Shown here one piece after another: positions 59,605 through 64,000 of a DNA stretch of 64,000 nucleotides. A program made the translations under genes and the position numbers. The stretch spans positions 22,745,501 to 22,809,500 of the forward strand of contig NC_059347.1 of assembly GCF_019703515.2 (NCBI RefSeq), in the 5' to 3' direction. Every line of letters starts with the position of its first letter. Position 1 is the first letter of the stretch. This DNA is from Myxocyprinus asiaticus (lineage: Eukaryota; Chordata; Actinopteri; Cypriniformes; Catostomidae). The notes beneath the pieces are model-generated. The model was not told the origin of the DNA, did not search any database, and saw only the letters and a list, made by a program, of their open reading frames with translations.

Positions 59605-61499
59605 TAAGAGAGAGAGAGCAGAAGAGAGAACCCCTTATAGAGTGACTGACAGTAGAGTTAATGGCTAAGGGAAGTGAAATAAGGTTGCTGAGATGACTTA
59701 GTAGAGAAGCATTTTCAGTCTTTTACTCTTTTGCGGTTTCATTTTGCCATACACTTTCTTTTTCTTCCACTTTCATGACAAAGAATACCATGGTATTTTG
59801 TACCTTGGAGTACCATGTAAATACCAAGCAATATGAATGTGGTATTTAAAATGCACTATGGCCAACATTACATACCAAAATACCATAGTACAGTCATATT
59901 CCATAGTACATAATGTGGTTTTTCATGGGCATCACTTTGTTATAAAAAGTGGTGTGGACAGTTTGGGGAGTCGGGGGTTGAGACATCACAAAGTGGCAAA
60001 ACTCATGAATATTAATTAGGTTATATGCAGATAATGTCAAATAATCTTTTACTGGTTATATAAGTTGTCATTCTTGATGACAAAGTCAAATGCTATAATA
60101 GATACACTACCGGTCAATAGTTTTGAAACACTTGACTGAAATGTTTCTCATGATCTTAAAAATCTTTTGATCTGAAGGCGTATGCTTAAATGTTTAAATT
60201 AGTTTTGTAGACAAAAATATAATTGTGCCACCATATTCATTTATTTAATTATAAAACTAAATTTTAAAATAAAAAAAGTTTTTGAAATTGATGACTTGGA
60301 CCAAATAATAAAGAAAAGCAGTCAATAAGTGCCCAACATAGATGGGAACTCCTTCATTACTGTTTAAAAAGCATCCCAGGGTGATACCTCAAGAAGTTGG
60401 TTGAGAAAATGTCAAGAGTACATGTCTGCAAATTCTAGGCAAAGGGTGACTACTTTGAAGATGCTAAAATATAAACAGTTTTGATTTATTTTGGATTTTG
60501 TTTAGTCACAACATAATTCTCATATTTCCATTTATGTTATTCCATAGTTTTGATGACTTTACTATTATTCTAAAATGTGAAAAAAATTATAAAAAGAATG
60601 AGTAAGTGTTTCAAAACTTTTGACCGGTAGTGTATTTCACATAATTAATTTGATAACTTGATCCATACAACTAGTCTCATGGTAAACTTTTTGCCTCTAG
60701 TACATGGAGTTCTGGGTTCTAATATGCCCTAATTTAACTTTTTTCATTTAATGAACAAAAATTACATCTGAACATCAGTGGATGTATATCATGAGAAGGG
60801 ACACATCTGTTTGCACTTTTCTTTGCATTTTAACTGGAAAGGTGGGTGAGTACAGCACATGTCTGGATGCAGAAGAACACATTACCACCCGCTGTCACTC
60901 AATGCCACTGATAACAGACGCAATGAGCACTCATCATAACATTAAAAATAGCAAACTCCAGCGCTGTTTTGCCATTTCTTATGACACACAAATGAAATGG
61001 AAACGCCTGCTCAAGAACCAGAGATGTTTCTTCTGCACTAGACACTTACCTGACGAAAGCTATTTCAAAAAGTGGTGGCGACAAAATTCGCAAAGACAAA
61101 AAGTGGTAGGGACATGTCCCGCCCGTCCCACCTTTTAATGACGCTTATGTTTTTCACCAAGTTATGTCTTATATTTACTCTACATTCTTATCTGAACTTT
61201 TTTATGATGTCAATCAGCCCATTAATACAACCAGCAAACAATTAACTGTTGCTGTTGCTAGTAAACGTCAAATAGTTTGCAGAGCGATTGCGCACATGCT
61301 TCTCAACCAATATGAAATATGAAAGAAACCTTAAATTTAGGTTAAATTTAGTGGTCACACTTTTTCTTTCTTTTACTTTTTATTGTCCTTTCCTCACATG
61401 GCATACAGTATGTAATGCTGACAGAGCTGCAGGACAACATGTGTTTATGTAATGAAGATGATGCTGATGATTATAATGATGATGATGTGTGTGTGTCAG
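58814..61499 (+). other. mctp1 intron
   Basis: It starts gtgggt and ends gtgtgtcag. It holds a (CT)n run at about 59206-59258, an accctaaccctaa stretch at 59357-59385 inside a common fish repeat (about 59290-59560), CA tracts at 59563-59605, CCATGG-type words near 59790-59910, the MITE at 60103-60634, and a short frame at 60782-61138 that looks repeat-derived (ending near gtccccgccc-like words). No other exon was seen. Confidence 0.8.
60103..60634. mobile_element. 532-bp Tc1-type MITE with near-perfect inverted ends
   Basis: The left end is tacactaccggtcaatagtt and the right end, on the minus strand, tacactaccggtcaaaagtt. Both continue with ttgaaacactt, about 30 bp in all with one difference, and begin and end at TA, the Tc1/mariner target. 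The interior is AT-rich and non-coding. A diverged relative is at 19937-20405. Confidence 0.85.
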
Positions 61500-61683
61500 G
61501 TGCCAGGTGGACCTCTCTGTTCTCTCTAAGGAGTGCACACACAGACTGGACCTGCCTCTGGAGGAGGGTGAGGGCACACTGGTGCTGCTGGTCACCCTCA
61601 CAGCCTCTGCTGCTGTCTCCATCGCTGACCTGTCTGTCATGCTCGACGACCCCAACGAGAGGAAAGAGATTTTACATAGATAT
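61500..61683 (+). CDS. mctp1: mctp1 exon: end of second C2 domain and linker
   Basis: The acceptor gtgtgtcag precedes 61500 and the donor gtgagg follows 61683. The 184 nt complete the Arg codon and add 61 codons, CQVDLSVLSKECTHRLDLPL to ERKEILHRY. This holds the last strands of the second C2 domain (EGEGTLVLLVTLTASA) and the start of the linker to the third C2 domain (ISDLSV-like IADLSV, then ERKEILHRY). It ends in phase 0. The next exon of the family was not found before 64000, so the third C2 domain and the membrane segments lie downstream. Confidence 0.96.
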
Positions 61684-61837
61684 GTGAGGACAAAGCTCTT
61701 ATATTAGTATTTAATATTAATATTATACACATATGCACAGTGTCACTGTTTGAAGTGTACACAGTCTCAACTATGCTCAACATTTTTGCATTCTAGTGTA
61801 AATTCATCTGGTCTTTGTGTAGTTTCATTTCTAAATC

Positions 61838-62223
61838 TTAAAGGTGGACTTAGTAGCTTTTGTCTTTGTGTCATCTTGGACTTACACTGACACCTAGCGG
61901 CTTGGATGAAGCATCATTTAAAATCAGTAGTTTTCAGTTTCAGATGACATTGTAGAAATTTAGTACTCACAGTCAGCCATGATCAGTGAAAGTGTCAAAT
62001 AACAGGACGGTTACTGAGATTAAGCGAGTAAGGTCATGTGATTCTAACATGGCAGCCCCCATGTGCGGAACCTCTCCATGTTGAATAAAGCAGCTTTTAT
62101 AAGGTTACTGATATGACTGGATTCTTAATTTTTCATGTGTATGGTCATGATTTTCTTACATATACTGCAAAATTACAATTTCTGTCTTTTTTAATGAGGG
62201 AAAAATTACTGCGTGCACCTTAA
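61838..62223. mobile_element. ~386-bp MITE flanked by TTAA
   Basis: The left end ttaaaggtggacttagtag and the right end, on the minus strand, ttaaggtgcacgcagtaat form an imperfect inverted repeat with TTAA at each end. It is probably a TTAA-targeting (piggyBac or Kolobok type) derivative. It is followed by a short A run. The rest of the intron to 64000 is ordinary: a TAGTAA-rich stretch near 62470-62560 and a GC-richer part at 63415-63720, neither matching an exon I know. Confidence 0.6.
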
Positions 62224-64000
62224 AAAAAAAAAAAAAAACCTCAAACAGTAGTTTAACAAAACGATTCACAATGAGTCAAAATGACAAAAAGGAAAAACAA
62301 TCACAGTGTAATGAGCTTCAGATGCTTATATGCAAAACATGACATGACAATACAGCTTATTTGTCAGCTTTTTGTCAATAATGCTTTTTAATACAATACA
62401 TTTCACTTGCTTCAATGCAAAATACAACCCTTATTTTGTTATTCAGGAATGGGACAAAAGATGTAAAATAGTAGTGAGAATGTAAAATAGTAGTAATATA
62501 GGCATTTGTAATAATAGTGGTCCACTGTTAGTAATAATAATAGTATAGCTTTTAAAATGATATAGTATTTTGTGAAAAATTGTTTGTTATTTCACATCTT
62601 TGATTTACTTTGATTATTGCCACTATGGCTATGAGTTTTTGTCAGCCTATGCACCAAAAAAATATGTTAGATCATTGCAGTGGGAATTGGGGTGTGTTGT
62701 TTCATTTTAAAATCTTATTGACAGAAAATTCAGACTTGGTGTAAATGAGGCCTTAATTTGGTAACAAAACTCTTATTTGAAAAGGGGAGTGTCATCATGA
62801 AAGATGATGGAAATCAGTGAATCTGCTAATCACTCAAGATATTAGCATGTTTGTTTTATGCAAATTAATTAATAATATGGTAGATACCATGCATTAATAT
62901 ATCAAATACAGTAGGTTGTATAAAAGTGTAGCAAGTGCTTCGCCTATGCTTATGCACTGCACTGGTACAACAGAAAAAATTAGCTTTTGCCATCATTCAT
63001 TATGTATTTACTTTAGTTTGGCTTCTTACATATTTTATTTCAGACTTGAATTTGTGACATTTAGTAATATCGAATGCAGACGTACTTAATGTATGCTGAC
63101 AAACTCGGATGTAGGAGCTTCCCAGGGAACTTGAAGGCAACATAAAGCTAGATGTTTTTTTGGTAATTTACACCACTTTGAAGATAGACTTTCACTGTGC
63201 ACAACAGACACTGTAGTGCCAGGTAGGAGGCTTTTTAGAGTGTGCCAACCCAAAAAGTCCTCAGCGACACCATAGCTCTCTGTTCATGAGACCTTGTGTC
63301 ACTATATCAGCAGTGTAGTGTTCTAATGAAGTAATGCATTGAAACATTCTGTCTCTGCATACGCATATGTGCCTCATATGCATACACCGAGCAGAATTGT
63401 GTCTCGGTTGGCGCTGAATTCTCAGACCTGGCGGATCCTCGGCGATATGACCTCCTTTTGAAAAGCGCTCAACCTCTGGGGGCCAGAGATTGGTTCAGGC
63501 CTGTAGAGAGAAGCGTTGGGCCTCCCTGCTCTCGGAGGAAATAGAAGAGGAGCTTATTGGGATAGAGAGCTATGAGAGAGCAGTAGTGGGGGGCTGTGAC
63601 AGGCTCTTTTCAGGCAGGTTGTGCTCTTGAAAGGCCCGGGCTGAAAGGAGCCCAGTGTCCCTTTGCGGAAGCCTTTGGCCCATCATGCCCCCGAGGCCCT
63701 CCAGTCCTCACTCTAACACAATGCTCTCAGCCTCTCTCTTTGTCTTTAGCCTGTTAACCCTTCGTTTGCTGCAATTTGCAGCTCTCCACCACATCTTTAC
63801 ATGCCAATAGCAAAGGACAGGGCTGAAACAAAAGGGCTTTCGTTCACACTTCTGTCTGCCTGTGATACAGCTGCTCTCTGGGGTAAAACTATAGAAGATG
63901 ATCTTGAATTGCCACATTTTTAGAGCACAAGTGCACTGTGTGTGCATTAGATTTACTTTCCTTGGCCGACTGTATTTTGCTGCTTCCTGGTGTATTCGGA

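Noticed and set aside
60782..61138. 118-codon plus-strand open frame just upstream of the 61500 exon
   Set aside because: It is out of the mctp1 exon set, ends in repeat-like sequence and has no family resemblance that I recognise.
63415..63720. GC-richer stretch that might be the next mctp1 exon
   Set aside because: No frame matches the expected start of the third C2 domain (an SPLRIFHNLKDVG-like sequence) and no suitable acceptor/donor pair was found.

Overview
This is vertebrate nuclear DNA: AT-rich, intron-dominated, full of microsatellites and decayed transposons. The dispersed repeats are of types I know from cypriniform fish (a Sleeping Beauty-like Tc1 element, two tRNA-type SINEs, the 'ggatagttcaccca' palindromic MITE family, AGCTGGT-rich palindromes). 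A carp-, barb- or loach-like teleost is therefore the best guess; this is inferred from memory of the families, not from a search.

One protein-coding gene is supported. It is the middle of an MCTP1 orthologue (multiple C2 and transmembrane domain protein 1) on the + strand. Eight exons can be placed with AG/GT borders and fully compatible phases: 27764-27881, 51818-51960, 52530-52609, 52765-52876, 53886-53924, 58384-58548, 58683-58813 and 61500-61683. Together they are 972 nt, an uninterrupted 324 codons. They encode a linker, the first C2 domain, a short basic linker made by a 39-nt exon, the second C2 domain, and the start of the link to the third C2 domain. The N-terminal exon(s), the third C2 domain and the two C-terminal membrane segments lie outside the window. 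In the known family MCTP1 is a C2/membrane protein of endoplasmic reticulum and endosomal or synaptic membranes.

Layout: 1-27763 is intron or 5' flank. It holds a TTAA-bounded element with a hAT-like remnant and a nested 201-bp hAT MITE (8302-10696), a 5'-truncated LINE interrupted by an 850-bp hAT-type element (11009-13671), a dead Sleeping Beauty-like copy (15657-17230) and several MITEs. The 24-kb intron 27882-51817 holds a 2.1-kb hAT-type element with a nested SINE, two solo LTRs (one nested in a hAT transposase remnant), a second SINE, a minus-strand Tc1 remnant and several MITEs. From 51818 on, exons are dense. The intron 53925-58383 carries a three-level nest (a mariner-type element inside an inverted copy of itself inside a hAT-type element). 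The last two introns carry a 532-bp Tc1-type MITE and a TTAA-flanked MITE.

No new gene system was found. The most interesting observations are structural. A near-identical ~126-nt inverted repeat brackets the second exon of the window. The LINE is flanked by an unusually long (~75-83 bp) direct duplication. Several insertions can be dated relative to each other because their target-site duplications are still readable.
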